Notes under the pieces: generated by a model
Database searches by the model: none
What the model was told of the DNA's origin: nothing
Seen by the model: only the letters and a program-made list of their open reading frames with translations
Made by a program: the position numbers and the translations under genes
Shown here: positions 51,942-60,831 of the stretch, one piece after another
Position numbering within the stretch: the first letter of the stretch is position 1
How the letters are laid out: each line of letters opens with the position of its first letter
Origin: Phycisphaera sp.
GTDB lineage: Bacteria; Planctomycetota; Phycisphaerae; Phycisphaerales; UBA1924
Length of the DNA: 64,000 bases
Direction: 5' to 3'
Assembly: GCA_003712165.1 (NCBI GenBank)
Contig: RHLH01000001.1
Coordinates: forward strand, 310,001-374,000

Positions 51942-52634
51942 ATGGATCGGGCTGAGAACGAGCTTGTGGAGGCGGTTCTGGGGGCGTACCGGGACGGCGC
52001 GTTCCCGATGGCCGACGGCCGGGACGCCGCCGATCGGGGCAGCCCGATCGGGTGGTACAGGCCCGACCCGCGGGCGGTTCTGCCCATCAAACCCGGAGCG
52101 CTCGGGCTGACCGAGGGCGTGCATATCCCACGCAGACTCACGCGGACCGTCCGATCCAGCAGGTTCCGGGTGACGACGGACAGGGCATTCGACGCGGTGG
52201 TCGAGTCGTGCGCGATGCCCCGGCGAGACACCGAGAGTTGCAGCAGCGAGACGTGGATCGACAACCGCATCGCCGCAGCGTTCGCGCTGCTCCACGAAAA
52301 GGGCCACGCGCACTCGATCGAGACATGGGCCAAAGGCGACTCGGGCGAGCACGTGCTCGTCGGCGGTGTCTACGGCCTGGCGGTAGGGGGTGTCTTCTGC
52401 GCCGAGAGCATGTTCAGCCTGCCCGAACTCGGAGGCCGGGACGCGTCGAAGGTCGCGCTCGTGCACCTTATTGAGCACTGCACGAGGCTCGGATTCTCGG
52501 TGATCGACACGCAGTTCACGAACCCGCACATCGAGCAGTTCGGTGTTGTCGAGGTTGAATTGGAACAGTACATGGAGCTGCTCGAGCGCGTGCGCGACGA
52601 GGAGATCAGCTGGCTACCTCTGCCGGGCGAGTGA
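51942..52634 (+). CDS. aat: Leucyl/phenylalanyl-tRNA-protein transferase
   Basis: A 230-residue enzyme that adds Leu or Phe to proteins with N-terminal Lys or Arg, marking them for ClpS/ClpAP (N-end rule). The motifs are GAYRDGAFPMADG, WYRPDPRAVLP, HIPRRLTRTVR, and further on HSIETWAKG, GGVYGLAVGGVFCAESMFS and VIDTQFTNPHIEQFG. Length is normal. ATG 51942 is chosen; the frame opens 49 codons earlier, but that part is non-homologous. Its 3' end overlaps the convergent membrane gene by 29 bases. Confidence 0.95.
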   Translation: MDRAENELVEAVLGAYRDGAFPMADGRDAADRGSPIGWYRPDPRAVLPIKPGALGLTEGVHIPRRLTRTVRSSRFRVTTDRAFDAVVESCAMPRRDTESCSSETWIDNRIAAAFALLHEKGHAHSIETWAKGDSGEHVLVGGVYGLAVGGVFCAESMFSLPELGGRDASKVALVHLIEHCTRLGFSVIDTQFTNPHIEQFGVVEVELEQYMELLERVRDEEISWLPLPGE

Positions 52635-53124
52635 TTGGTGTGTTGCACTCCGGGCAGGTGTCGCCTTCGACTGAGGTGAGGTCGTAGAGGCAGGATTTGC
52701 AGTGCTGTTCATAGAACCCAGCACGCAGTACTTTTAGACCACCTATAATCAGTGATGTCCCAACTGACAATATCGTAAATGTGATTGTGTAAGCGAGTGC
52801 GATGGCAACGATACCAGCATTCTGCGGCGCACCTGTCAGCAAGGTGGCTCCAAGTAAAATAAGAAACACAAAACATCCGATTGGGATTGCCGCATAGCTT
52901 GCAAGGATCAATACGGTAACTTCACGGGTAGTTTTTGCCCAGGGCATTGGACGACGGATGAGGGCTAGTGCAAATAGATGAGGAAGAAGTAACGCCGCAG
53001 CGATGAGCAGTACCAGCCAGTGGGGTTGAATCAAGAACACGAACACTAAGCCTGCAGAGAATAGAACATAAATCGCTATACCCGACACGATCAACAAAGT
53101 TGAGATGGCAGCGTTACGAGTCAT
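52606..53124 (-). CDS. Membrane protein with C-terminal zinc ribbon, last gene of the sulfotransferase operon
   Basis: A 172-residue protein with four hydrophobic segments (about 7-33, 37-55, 67-95, 102-130) and a soluble end with CKSCLYDLTSVEGDTCPEC. This is a four-Cys zinc-ribbon of the kind common on planctomycete membrane proteins. Its ATG overlaps the stop of the third sulfotransferase-like gene by 4 bases (ATGA), so it is coupled to that operon. Base composition is much less GC-rich than its neighbours, so it may have joined the operon later. It overlaps aat by 29 bases at the convergent ends. Function is unknown. Confidence 0.7.
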   Translation of the reverse strand: MTRNAAISTLLIVSGIAIYVLFSAGLVFVFLIQPHWLVLLIAAALLLPHLFALALIRRPMPWAKTTREVTVLILASYAAIPIGCFVFLILLGATLLTGAPQNAGIVAIALAYTITFTILSVGTSLIIGGLKVLRAGFYEQHCKSCLYDLTSVEGDTCPECNTPITRPAEVAS

Positions 53125-53903
53125 TGCTGTCGTGCATACTGCTTGGCCGAGCAGTCCAAGCCCACCCGTCTTAGAAACGTACCAACTACCGCATCATCAA
53201 GATAAGCCTCAACCGCTTCATGCGGCACATCCTGTCGGTGTTCGCTCAGCACCCGGTGCGGGTTCCGGCCCTTAATCGTTTCGCCCGATGACTCGTGGTA
53301 GTTGCCCGCTTTGTACTTCACCGCGGCCTCGATCTGATCCGCATCATGCGCACAATCCCAGCAATCCCAGAGCCTGCGGAAGAATTTGCGGGGCGTCTGT
53401 GTGAACTCGTCAAACGTCAGCCTCCGCTCGGCGGGTTGGTGCATGTAGCGGTTCAGGAACACACGCAGCGTTTCGAGGTCGTAGGGCTCGCGGATCGTGT
53501 CGGTCCAGCCGCGGGTGTACAGGCTGTTGAGGCGCGCAAGCGGGTTGCGCAGCAGGAACGCCATCCGGTGCTCGGGCCAGAACCGGGCGACCTCTCGCGG
53601 TTCGATCATCGAGTGCGGCAGCTTGATGATCACAGTATCGGATCCCCGATCTGACGCGATCCTCGTGAGCACCCGCATCGCAAGCTCACACGTTTCTTCG
53701 CACAACACTTCACCTTTGCTCAGATGGAGTCTGTGGAGTTCGACCTGTTCGGGCGGGTAGTTGTAGGGTGCGCTCGTCCGGTCCCAGGGGCCGAAGGGCT
53801 CGTCAGCGACCGCGAAGCCGAGCGCTTCGGCGCTCGCGTAGGTCACGGCGCTGCTGCCGCTGCGGGTCATCGAGAAAAGCCACAGGACGCGCGGCGTGCT
53901 CAC
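53121..53903 (-). CDS. Sulfotransferase-like protein, copy 3 of the operon
   Basis: A 260-residue soluble protein. It begins STPRVLWLFSMTRSGSSAVTYASA: the P-loop-like RSGSS is the 5'-phosphosulfate loop of sulfotransferases. GPWDRTSAPYNYPPEQ and KLPHSMIEPREVARFW follow, then RNPLARLNSLYTRGWTD, with the 3'-phosphate-binding Arg and Ser. The last part has NPHRVLSEHRQDVPHEAVEAYL. GTG 53903 overlaps the stop of copy 2 by 4 bases (GTGA); the open frame upstream is not homologous. It would transfer sulfate from PAPS to an unknown acceptor, if PAPS is the donor. Copies 1 and 2 share all motifs. Confidence 0.78.
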   Translation of the reverse strand: MSTPRVLWLFSMTRSGSSAVTYASAEALGFAVADEPFGPWDRTSAPYNYPPEQVELHRLHLSKGEVLCEETCELAMRVLTRIASDRGSDTVIIKLPHSMIEPREVARFWPEHRMAFLLRNPLARLNSLYTRGWTDTIREPYDLETLRVFLNRYMHQPAERRLTFDEFTQTPRKFFRRLWDCWDCAHDADQIEAAVKYKAGNYHESSGETIKGRNPHRVLSEHRQDVPHEAVEAYLDDAVVGTFLRRVGLDCSAKQYARQQ

Positions 53904-54757
53904 GCCTGCTCCGCGTCTTCCGAGGCCAGGTGCGCCAGCTTCGTGCGCAGACGCACCGCGATGCTGGGAGGGCTCGGCATGTAGTCCGAGGCGCGCAGCG
54001 ACCAACCAAGTTTCTTAAACAGATCGCGCATGAACGGATCGGACAGGTAGAGGTCCACGGCTTCCTCGGGCACGTTCTTGGCGCTGTCGCTCACGGTCTT
54101 TCCCGGTGTGTGTTCCGGTTCGACTCCGCCGCTGTTGCCGTGGTACTTGCTCTGCTGGTACGCGACGGCTCGGTCGATATCGCCCAGGGTTGCGTTCCAG
54201 CCCCACGCGTCGAAGATCTTGGCGAAGTATGCGTACGGGTCGCGCTTGAGCGATTCGAACACGAGCGTGTTGGTCGTTGGGAGCGAAAGCCAGCGCTCGG
54301 CGTACTCGCGGAAGAAGTCGAGGTCGTGGTTTGGGCGCACGATCGAGGTCCACCCCCTCGCGTGGATGCTCGCGAGCCGGCGCAGCGGGTTGCGGATGAC
54401 CCAGATGCCCCGGTCCTCTGGGAAGCGCTCGGTGAGCTCCTCGGGCGTGAAGCGAAGGTGTGGGTGTTTGCTCACGATCCGTGTTGCGCCGCTCTGATCG
54501 GCGAGTTTCTGCAGGATCGAACGCGTGAGGTCGGCGACTTCGGGCGTCAGCGCCGCGTGCGAGGCTTTAAACATGCGCACGAGCTCGGCCTGCTCGGGGG
54601 GGTAGCCGTAGGGAGATTCGGTGCGCTCCCAAGGCCCCATGATCTCGTCGGCGACGGGTAGATTCCATGGTGCTGCCGACGCGTACGCGGTGATCGAAGA
54701 CCCCGAACGCGCGAGCGAAAAGACCCAGCCGACACTGAGTGTGCCCGGCCGGCTCAC
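53900..54757 (-). CDS. Sulfotransferase-like protein, copy 2 of the operon
   Basis: A 285-residue paralogue. It begins SRPGTLSVGWVFSLARSGSSITAYAS, with the same phosphosulfate loop. GPWERTESPYGYPPEQ, KHPHLRFTPEELTERF and RNPLRRLASIHARGWTS follow. A C-terminal extension (LRASDYMPSPPSIAVRLRTKLAHLA) is longer than in copy 3. The GTG at 54757 overlaps the stop of copy 1 by 4 bases (GTGA), which fixes the start; the frame continues 19 codons upstream without similarity. The sequences of the three copies differ considerably outside the motifs, so each may have its own acceptor. Confidence 0.78.
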   Translation of the reverse strand: MSRPGTLSVGWVFSLARSGSSITAYASAAPWNLPVADEIMGPWERTESPYGYPPEQAELVRMFKASHAALTPEVADLTRSILQKLADQSGATRIVSKHPHLRFTPEELTERFPEDRGIWVIRNPLRRLASIHARGWTSIVRPNHDLDFFREYAERWLSLPTTNTLVFESLKRDPYAYFAKIFDAWGWNATLGDIDRAVAYQQSKYHGNSGGVEPEHTPGKTVSDSAKNVPEEAVDLYLSDPFMRDLFKKLGWSLRASDYMPSPPSIAVRLRTKLAHLASEDAEQA

Positions 54758-55602
54758 GCGGATGCTCCCTGCCTGCCTCCGCGGAACGCGCGCATGAGTT
54801 TGCTTGGCAGCCATCCCTCGTACGAACCGCGCGAGGTGGGCCAGCCCTGCTCGTGCATGAAGCCGAGCATCTCGTCATCGGCGAGGTATGCGTCGATGAC
54901 CTCGGGCGGCACTCCCCAATGCGACTCGCTCCGCGGCGTGACCTGGCCCTCGATTGTCCGCCGATCCGCGGACGAATCGTGGTAATGGCTGGCCAGGTAC
55001 TCGCCCGCTTTAGCGATGTCGGCGCTCGACGCCTCGAGCCCCCATCCTTCGTAGAGCGCGCCGAAGAACGTGCTCGGATCGCTTCGCATGTCCTCGAAGC
55101 GGAGCTTCGTCTCTGCGTTCTGCCACCGGTGCAGGAACGTGCGGTAGACGCCGAGTTCATACGGGTCGTTGAGCATGTGCTCCCAGCCGCGGGTGTAGCA
55201 GCTGTTGACTCGGCGAAGCGGGTTTCGGATGAGGTGCGCCTGGTGATGCTCGATGCCCTGCGATGAGGTGTTCCCGAACCACGTCTCGAAGTCTTTGGGT
55301 GTAAACATCAGGTGCGGGCACTTGCAGACGACCCAGCCCTTGCCCGATTCGTCGCGTTCGGCGAGCTCGCGCAGGATGTCGTGCGCAAGTCCCACGATCT
55401 CCGCGGTCAGGACATGGCCGACCGCGCGGAATGCGCGGACCAGCTCTGCCTGGCGCTTCGGCATGCTGTGGGGCGGGCCTGTCCGGTCCCAGGGGCCGAA
55501 CAACTCGTCAGCGACAGACAGACCCCACGGAGCCGCGGCTGCGTAGCTGGCAGCGGACGAGCCCGAGCGCACGAGACTGAATATCCAACCCACGTGGAGC
55601 AT
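54754..55602 (-). CDS. Sulfotransferase-like protein, copy 1 of the operon
   Basis: A 282-residue protein, first gene of the operon. It begins MLHVGWIFSLVRSGSSAASYAAA, then GPWDRTGPPHSMPKRQ, CKCPHLMFTPKDFETWF and RNPLRRVNSCYTRGWEH. It ends with SYEGWLPSKLMRAFRGG, a basic tail. Compared with the others it has a 10-residue insert (GNTSSQGIEH) before the RNPL motif. CTAAGGC is a weak ribosome binding site before ATG 55602. It lies divergently 114 bases from the MntR-like regulator gene. Family call is by motif; no residue proves a sulfate donor rather than another nucleotide. Confidence 0.78.
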   Translation of the reverse strand: MLHVGWIFSLVRSGSSAASYAAAAPWGLSVADELFGPWDRTGPPHSMPKRQAELVRAFRAVGHVLTAEIVGLAHDILRELAERDESGKGWVVCKCPHLMFTPKDFETWFGNTSSQGIEHHQAHLIRNPLRRVNSCYTRGWEHMLNDPYELGVYRTFLHRWQNAETKLRFEDMRSDPSTFFGALYEGWGLEASSADIAKAGEYLASHYHDSSADRRTIEGQVTPRSESHWGVPPEVIDAYLADDEMLGFMHEQGWPTSRGSYEGWLPSKLMRAFRGGRQGASA

Positions 55603-55716
55603 GCCTTAGCGTATCCGCGAGATGAGACCGCTGGTTGAGTCTGCTGATGCGCTCGCGGGTGTGGGATTCGATCGAGAGGGTCGTATACTCGGTTCCCACT
55701 TGGCGATCGGAGCAGG

Positions 55717-56130
55717 ATGGCAGGAGATTCCCCGAACGCGAGAGCCCACCAGCGAGTGCGGCACGACCACTCGACGGAGACGGCGGAGGACTACGTCGAG
55801 GCCGTCGCGGAGATCATCGAGTCCGCCGACGCGTGCCGGGTCCGCGATCTTGCCGAGCGTTTTGGCGTGTCGCACGTGACCGTCATCCGGACGATTAAGA
55901 GACTTGAGAGCGAGGGGCTGGTCAGGACAGAGCCCTACAAGCCCATCGAGCTGACCGCCAAGGGCCGAAAGCTCGCGAGGCAGTGCAAGGAGCGGCACGA
56001 GCTTGTGTACCACTTCCTGCTGGCCATCGGTGTCAACCCAAGGGCCGCTGCGGCCGACGCCGAGGGGATAGAGCACCACGTCAGCAAAGAGACGCTCGCC
56101 CGATTCAGGGACATCGTCGAAAGAGGCTGA
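55717..56130 (+). CDS. mntR: DtxR/MntR-family metal-dependent regulator
   Basis: A 137-residue regulator. A winged-helix N-terminal domain (ETAEDYVEAVAEIIESA, then RVRDLAERFGVSHVTVIRTIKRLESEGLV) is followed by a dimerisation and metal-binding domain. The segments HELVYHFLLAIGV and DAEGIEHHVSKE contain the MntR-type ligands, E116, E119 and H120. The SH3-like third domain of DtxR is absent, as in MntR and TroR. It probably represses the adjacent metal-uptake genes with Mn2+ as co-repressor. An array of TGTAGC/GCTACA half-sites follows directly in front of the porin gene. Confidence 0.85.
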   Translation: MAGDSPNARAHQRVRHDHSTETAEDYVEAVAEIIESADACRVRDLAERFGVSHVTVIRTIKRLESEGLVRTEPYKPIELTAKGRKLARQCKERHELVYHFLLAIGVNPRAAAADAEGIEHHVSKETLARFRDIVERG

Positions 56131-56165
56131 TCCGCGTCGAGATCGGATTTTCTCAGGATTCGCGG

Positions 56166-56213
56166 TTGACATAAGTGTAGCCGTTGCTACATTAGTTGTA
56201 GCATAGGCTACAA
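56166..56213 (+). promoter_or_regulatory. Metal-regulated promoter with paired operators
   Basis: TTGACA (56166-56171) looks like a -35 element, with TACATT at 56188 as a possible -10. Two inverted repeats overlap it: TGTAGC-CGTT-GCTACA (56176-56191) and TTGTAGC-ATAG-GCTACAA (56196-56213). The four half-sites alternate in direction. This lies right after the mntR gene and before the porin, and a weaker copy lies at 57587. Confidence 0.8.
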
Positions 56214-56226
56214 ATTGGAGATGGAT

Positions 56227-57561
56227 ATGGATCAGAATCACAAGCATCATCTCACAGGTTCATTGATCGGGCTCGTCTTGCTTGGCGGTCTGGCCTGTCC
56301 ACTCCGGGCCGCTGGGCAGGGCGAAGCCGTGGCGCCGGGTGAGGATGCTCCAAATCCGGTGACCGTCTTTGATCGCGACCGGATCACGGGGGACTGGTGG
56401 GGTGCCCGAGAGAGGCTTGAGGCGAAGGGCCTCACGGTCGGCGGTGAGACCATCAGCGAGTTCTCGTCAGTGTTCGACGGCGGGATCAACCAGAGAGGCT
56501 CGTTCAGAAACCTGCTCACGGTGGACGCCGAGGCGGACATGGATGCTCTGCTCGGGCTCAGGGGCGGTACCGCGTTCATTCAGTATTTGTCCGTAAACGC
56601 TGAAGACGGCGGTTCGCTCGACACCGGCGATCTGCAGGTGTATTCAAACATAGAGAATGCGAGCTCTCTCGATGTGATCTATGAGTTGTGGTACGAGCAG
56701 TTGTTCTTCGGTGACAGGGTTCGCATCAAAGCCGGCAAGGTGGACGCGAACAGTGAGTTCGCCTTCGTCGAGGCAGCGGGTGACTTCGCGAACTCCTCGG
56801 CGGGCTTTAGCCCGAGTATCTTCGCGTTCCCGAGCTACCCCGATTCTGCAGCGGGTATCAACATCTTTGCAACGGTGTATGAAGGCGAGGGCACTCGCGC
56901 GACGATCGGCTACGGGTTGTACGACGGAGCCGCGGCTGCGGATGGGGTCCGGACCGGTTCGCGAGGGCCGTCGACGTTCTTCGATGACGACATCTCCGAT
57001 GACTATTTCCACATCGGGCAGTTCAGTCTGAGTTGGGATTCGTTCATGCCCGAGAGCGCGATGCTCGGCGGAGGCAGAGTTTCTGCGGGGGTCTGGCACC
57101 ACACCGGCACGTTTGATCGGTTCGATGGTGCAAGCGAGCAGGGCGTGACAGGTTTGTTCGCCACGGGTGAGATTCGTGTGTTCGATCCGGATTGGAATCC
57201 TGGCTCAAGAGCCCAGAGCGACGCACCGGAACGGGGCGTGTATGTCTTCGGGCAGTACGGCTGGGCCGACGATGAGGTGGGCGAAGTCAGTCAGCATCTC
57301 GCGGGGGGCGTGGTCTGGCGCGGACCGACACCAGAGCGTCCCGATGACAGCGCGGGGCTCTATCTCTCACTCGTTGATCTGTCGGATGAAGCCGCGTCGG
57401 GCTTCGGGGATGACGAATTCGTTCTGGACGCGTACTACCGGGCCCAGCTGGCACCGGCGGTCTTTGTCCAGCCCGAGATCCAGTACATCGTGAACCCATC
57501 GGGTGACCCCGCGATCGACGATGCTCTCGTCGGGGGGATTCGGGTGGGGGTCACGTTCTGA
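56227..57561 (+). CDS. OprB-like outer-membrane porin under metal control
   Basis: A 444-residue beta-barrel protein. A signal peptide ends near LRAAGQ, then ITGDWWGARERLEAKGLTVGG begins the OprB domain (the WWGxRxxLxxxG motif). The barrel repeats short amphipathic strands and ends with VFVQPEIQYIVNPSGDP and a final Phe (GIRVGVTF). OprB porins are usually for sugars, but here a metal-regulated promoter and a metal ABC transporter surround it, so it most likely lets the metal, or a chelate, through the outer membrane. ATG 56227 has GGAG 6 bases before it; TTG 56215 and ATG 56221 are alternatives. It is separated from the binding-protein gene by 83 bases. Confidence 0.8.
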   Translation: MDQNHKHHLTGSLIGLVLLGGLACPLRAAGQGEAVAPGEDAPNPVTVFDRDRITGDWWGARERLEAKGLTVGGETISEFSSVFDGGINQRGSFRNLLTVDAEADMDALLGLRGGTAFIQYLSVNAEDGGSLDTGDLQVYSNIENASSLDVIYELWYEQLFFGDRVRIKAGKVDANSEFAFVEAAGDFANSSAGFSPSIFAFPSYPDSAAGINIFATVYEGEGTRATIGYGLYDGAAAADGVRTGSRGPSTFFDDDISDDYFHIGQFSLSWDSFMPESAMLGGGRVSAGVWHHTGTFDRFDGASEQGVTGLFATGEIRVFDPDWNPGSRAQSDAPERGVYVFGQYGWADDEVGEVSQHLAGGVVWRGPTPERPDDSAGLYLSLVDLSDEAASGFGDDEFVLDAYYRAQLAPAVFVQPEIQYIVNPSGDPAIDDALVGGIRVGVTF

Positions 57562-57586
57562 TCAGGAACATGCTTGGCCGGCGAAA

Positions 57587-57602
57587 TGTAGTCTGGCCTA
57601 CA
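57587..57602 (+). promoter_or_regulatory. Second, weaker metal-regulator site
   Basis: TGTAGT-CTGG-CCTACA is the same 6-4-6 pattern as the sites at 56176 and 56196, with one changed base in each half. It lies 42 bases before the start of the binding-protein gene, so the transporter genes may have their own controlled promoter. Confidence 0.6.
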
Positions 57603-57644
57603 CTTTGGAACAGTCGCGGCAATCCCGCGAGGAGATAGAAGACC

Positions 57645-58619
57645 ATGAAAAAGAACTTGTTCATACTCGTGCTCTCGCTGATTGGTGTGCTTGTCGCATC
57701 GCAGAATCATGCGTCGGTTTCAACGGGTGAAGAGCCCGGCTACACGATCGTCGCGACCACGGGCATGGTCGCCGACACGGTTCGGCGGGTCGCGGGCGAT
57801 CGGGCGGAGGTCATCGGGCTCATGGGCTCGGGCGTGGACCCGCACCTCTACAAGCCGACGCGATCGGACATCATGAAACTCCGCAAGGCCGACGTCATCT
57901 TCTACAACGGGCTTCTGCTCGAGGGCAAGATGACCGACGCGCTCATCAGCGCCGCCACGAGCGGCAAGAAGGTGTACGCGGTCACCGAACTGCTCGACGA
58001 GGGCTACCTACTCGAGCCAGAAGAGTTTGAAGGTTTGTACGACCCGCACGTGTGGATGGACCCCGACGCGTGGTCCCAGGCCGCAGCTGCGGTCCGCGAC
58101 AAGCTCATCGAGTTCGATCCCGACGGCACGAGCGCGTACGAAGCCAGCTTCGATCGGTACAGCGAGGAACTCCGGAGCCTGAACAACTACGCCAAGAACG
58201 CGCTCGAGAGTGTGCCCGAAGAGCAGCGGGTGCTCGTGACCGCGCACGACGCGTTCAACTACTTCGGTAAGTGCTTCGGCTACGAAGTCGTCGGCATCCA
58301 GGGCATCTCGACCGAATCCGAGGCGGGCGTGCGGGACATCGAGAAGCTCGTTGATCTTCTCGTTGAGCGTGAGATCGGCGCGGTGTTTGTTGAGTCGACC
58401 GTATCAGAGCGGAACATCAACGCGCTCATTGCCGGTGCGAGGGCGAGGGGCCATGAGGTCGTGATCGGGGGCGAGCTGTTCAGCGACGCGATGGGCGACG
58501 AGGGCACCTACGAGGGTACGTACATCGGGATGATCGATCACAACGTGACGACAATCGCCCGGGCACTCGGAGGCGAAGCACCCGAGGACGGGCTCAACGG
58601 GAAGCTGACGCACAGATGA
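57645..58619 (+). CDS. TroA-like metal-binding protein of an ABC transporter
   Basis: A 324-residue periplasmic binding protein (cluster A-I, ZnuA/TroA fold). A signal peptide ends near NHASV. Metal ligands in the expected places are H67 (DPHLYKPT), H135 (DPHVWMDP), H201 (TAHDAFNYF) and D281 (LFSDAMG). Three His and one Asp is the TroA set, which binds Mn2+ and Zn2+; no His-rich loop of ZnuA is present. With the MntR-like regulator, manganese is most likely. GGAGATAG precedes the ATG. The stop overlaps the ATPase start by 4 bases (ATGA). Confidence 0.9.
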   Translation: MKKNLFILVLSLIGVLVASQNHASVSTGEEPGYTIVATTGMVADTVRRVAGDRAEVIGLMGSGVDPHLYKPTRSDIMKLRKADVIFYNGLLLEGKMTDALISAATSGKKVYAVTELLDEGYLLEPEEFEGLYDPHVWMDPDAWSQAAAAVRDKLIEFDPDGTSAYEASFDRYSEELRSLNNYAKNALESVPEEQRVLVTAHDAFNYFGKCFGYEVVGIQGISTESEAGVRDIEKLVDLLVEREIGAVFVESTVSERNINALIAGARARGHEVVIGGELFSDAMGDEGTYEGTYIGMIDHNVTTIARALGGEAPEDGLNGKLTHR

Positions 58620-59455
58620 CCGCGACGGTGCACAGCAAGCCTCGGCGTCGGCAAGGCGAGGTGGTTATCGCGCGCCCGGAGCACTCGAAAGAGAGCCCGC
58701 TCTCGGTGCACGCGATGACCGTCGCGTACAACAAGAAACCCGTGCTGTGGGACGTGGACTACGACGCGCCGGCGAATCAGCTCATCGCGATCGTTGGTCC
58801 CAACGGCGCGGGCAAGAGTACGTTCATCAAGGCGTGCCTCGGGCTCGTACCGAGCGCCTCAGGCCAAGTCGAGTTCTGGGGTGACGTGTACAAACGCGCC
58901 AGGCCCCGCATCGGGTACGTCCCGCAGCGAGAGTCCGTTGACTGGGACTTCCCGGTTTCTGCGCTCGATGTCGTGTGCATGGGCAGGTATCGCAAGATCG
59001 GCTGGTGCCGACCCGTGACGCGCAAGCACAAGCGCGCCGCGATCGAGTGCCTCGATCGCGTGGGCATGGCATCGCTCGCCAAGCGCCAGATCAGTCAGCT
59101 CTCGGGCGGTCAGCAGCAGCGGGTCTTTCTCGCGCGGGCGCTGGCGCAGGAGTCGGACCTGTACTTCATGGACGAGCCCTTCGCGGGTGTCGATGCCGCG
59201 ACGGAGCGTGCGATCGTCGATGTGCTGCGTGACCTTCGCGCATCTGGGAAGACCGTCATCGTGGTCCACCACGATCTGCAAACGGTTCCGGAGTACTTCG
59301 ACCACGTGATCCTGCTCAATATGCGCGTCGTCGCCTCGGGTGAAGTCGCCGATGTGTTCACGCAGGAGAATCTCCAGCGGACTTATGGTGGTCGGCTCAC
59401 GCTCCTCTCCGAGGCCTCCGAAGCGATCGCGCAGGCCGCGTCGGGCAGGAGATAA
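58616..59455 (+). CDS. ABC transporter ATPase, metal uptake
   Basis: A 279-residue ATPase of the Mn/Zn family. It has Walker [10 protein letters not shown] at 61-69, signature LSGGQ at 162-166, Walker [12 protein letters not shown] and the H-loop VVHHD. An extra 30-residue N-terminus precedes the usual domain start ([19 protein letters not shown]). It energises the two permeases downstream in the inner membrane. The start is fixed by the 4-base overlap with the binding-protein gene. The first permease starts 5 bases after it. Confidence 0.95.
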   Translation: MTATVHSKPRRRQGEVVIARPEHSKESPLSVHAMTVAYNKKPVLWDVDYDAPANQLIAIVGPNGAGKSTFIKACLGLVPSASGQVEFWGDVYKRARPRIGYVPQRESVDWDFPVSALDVVCMGRYRKIGWCRPVTRKHKRAAIECLDRVGMASLAKRQISQLSGGQQQRVFLARALAQESDLYFMDEPFAGVDAATERAIVDVLRDLRASGKTVIVVHHDLQTVPEYFDHVILLNMRVVASGEVADVFTQENLQRTYGGRLTLLSEASEAIAQAASGRR

Positions 59456-59460
59456 GCCGC

Positions 59461-60831
59461 GTGATCGGGCTCTCGGCACATCTTGGTTCTTTCCATTCGC
59501 ACGGACGCACGTCGATCACCGATGTGACGGATGAGCTGCCCACCTTCGCAGAGATATTCGAAACTCTGACTTTTCAAGCCGGTTTCAACACGAACATGGT
59601 CGTCCTGGGCACGACTCTGCTCGGGCTGGCGGCGGGTGTGGTGGGGGTGTTCGCGCTCTTGCGGAAACGCTCGCTCGTCGCCGACGCGATCAGCCACGCG
59701 ACGCTGCCCGGGATTTGCATCGCGTTTCTGGCCGCGGTTGTGCTGGGCCACGAGGGCAGGTCGATTCCGATCCTGCTGACGGGTGCGACACTGAGCGGCA
59801 TCGCGGGTGTGCTCTGCATCCACGCGATCGTTCGCTGCACGAGGCTGCACGAGGACGCGGCGATCGGGATCGTGCTCAGCGTGTTCTTCGGTGCGGGTGT
59901 GGTGCTGCTGACCTACATCCAGAAGAACGCCTCAGCGGGGTCGGCGGGGCTCGATCACTTCATCACCGGACAGGCCGCGACGATGGTCACGCAGGACGCG
60001 GTGGTCATGGTCTCCATTGCGGGCGTGTGCCTGTTGCTGGTTGTGCTGCTGTTCAAAGAGTTCTCACTCGTCTGTTTCAACGAGTCGTTCGCGAGGGCGA
60101 CCGGCTGGTCCGTGTCGCTGCTCGACCTGATCATGATGGCGCTGGTGATCCTCGTGACTGTTGCCGGGCTCCAGGCGGTTGGGCTGATCCTTGTCGTTGC
60201 GATGCTGATCCTGCCGCCCGTTTCTGCGAGGTTCTGGACAGATCGTCTCTGGCTGCTCGTGCTTCTCTCGGGACTCATCGGCGCCTCCAGCGGGTACCTC
60301 GGTTCATCGGTGTCTGCGCTGCTGCCCCGCAAGCCGGCTGGCGCGGTCATCGTGCTCGCCGCGGGCGTGCTCTTTGTCATCAGCATGCTCGGCGCACCGG
60401 CGCGGGGCGTGCTCGCGTCACTTGTTCGCAGGCTGAGCCTGAACATGCGGATCGCGAGCGAGCACCTGCTCGAAGCCGCGTATGAGCAGGAAGGCCGACC
60501 GATCCCCGGTGATCAGATCAGGGGGCTCGCTAGGCTCCGCGCCTGGCCTCTGTGGACACTGCCCCTGATGAAGCTCACGCTGAACCGTAAGGGATACCTC
60601 GCGTCGGTTACGGCAGAAGGCTGGCGGCTCACACCGGCGGGTCTCGCGCGCGGCGCGCAGGTCAGCCGGAACCACAGGCTCTGGGAGCAGTATCTCGTCA
60701 GCTACGCGGACATCGCGCCGAGCCATGTCGACTGGTCGGTCGATCAGGTCGAGCACGTTCTGACGCCCGAACTCGTGGCGGAGCTCGAGCACGAGCTCAG
60801 GATGCGAGGCATCGAGGTGGGCGCGTCATGA
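59461..60831 (+). CDS. Metal ABC permease fused to a DtxR-like domain, copy 1
   Basis: A 456-residue protein. Residues about 42-320 form an ABC-3 (ZnuB/TroC) permease with eight or nine membrane segments; KRSLVADAISHATLPG is the ATPase-contact region. After the last segment there is a cytoplasmic part of about 130 residues. It ends in a winged-helix-like LTPAGLARGAQVSRNHRLWEQYLVSYADIAPSHV, then VDQVEHVLTPELVAELE. This is the pattern of the DtxR/MntR metal-binding and dimerisation domain, including the HxLWExYL and EH...L...L motifs. It may sense cytoplasmic metal and close the transporter. The GTG start at 59461 has AGGAG 10 bases before. Copy 2 overlaps its stop by 4 bases. Confidence 0.88.
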   Translation: MIGLSAHLGSFHSHGRTSITDVTDELPTFAEIFETLTFQAGFNTNMVVLGTTLLGLAAGVVGVFALLRKRSLVADAISHATLPGICIAFLAAVVLGHEGRSIPILLTGATLSGIAGVLCIHAIVRCTRLHEDAAIGIVLSVFFGAGVVLLTYIQKNASAGSAGLDHFITGQAATMVTQDAVVMVSIAGVCLLLVVLLFKEFSLVCFNESFARATGWSVSLLDLIMMALVILVTVAGLQAVGLILVVAMLILPPVSARFWTDRLWLLVLLSGLIGASSGYLGSSVSALLPRKPAGAVIVLAAGVLFVISMLGAPARGVLASLVRRLSLNMRIASEHLLEAAYEQEGRPIPGDQIRGLARLRAWPLWTLPLMKLTLNRKGYLASVTAEGWRLTPAGLARGAQVSRNHRLWEQYLVSYADIAPSHVDWSVDQVEHVLTPELVAELEHELRMRGIEVGAS

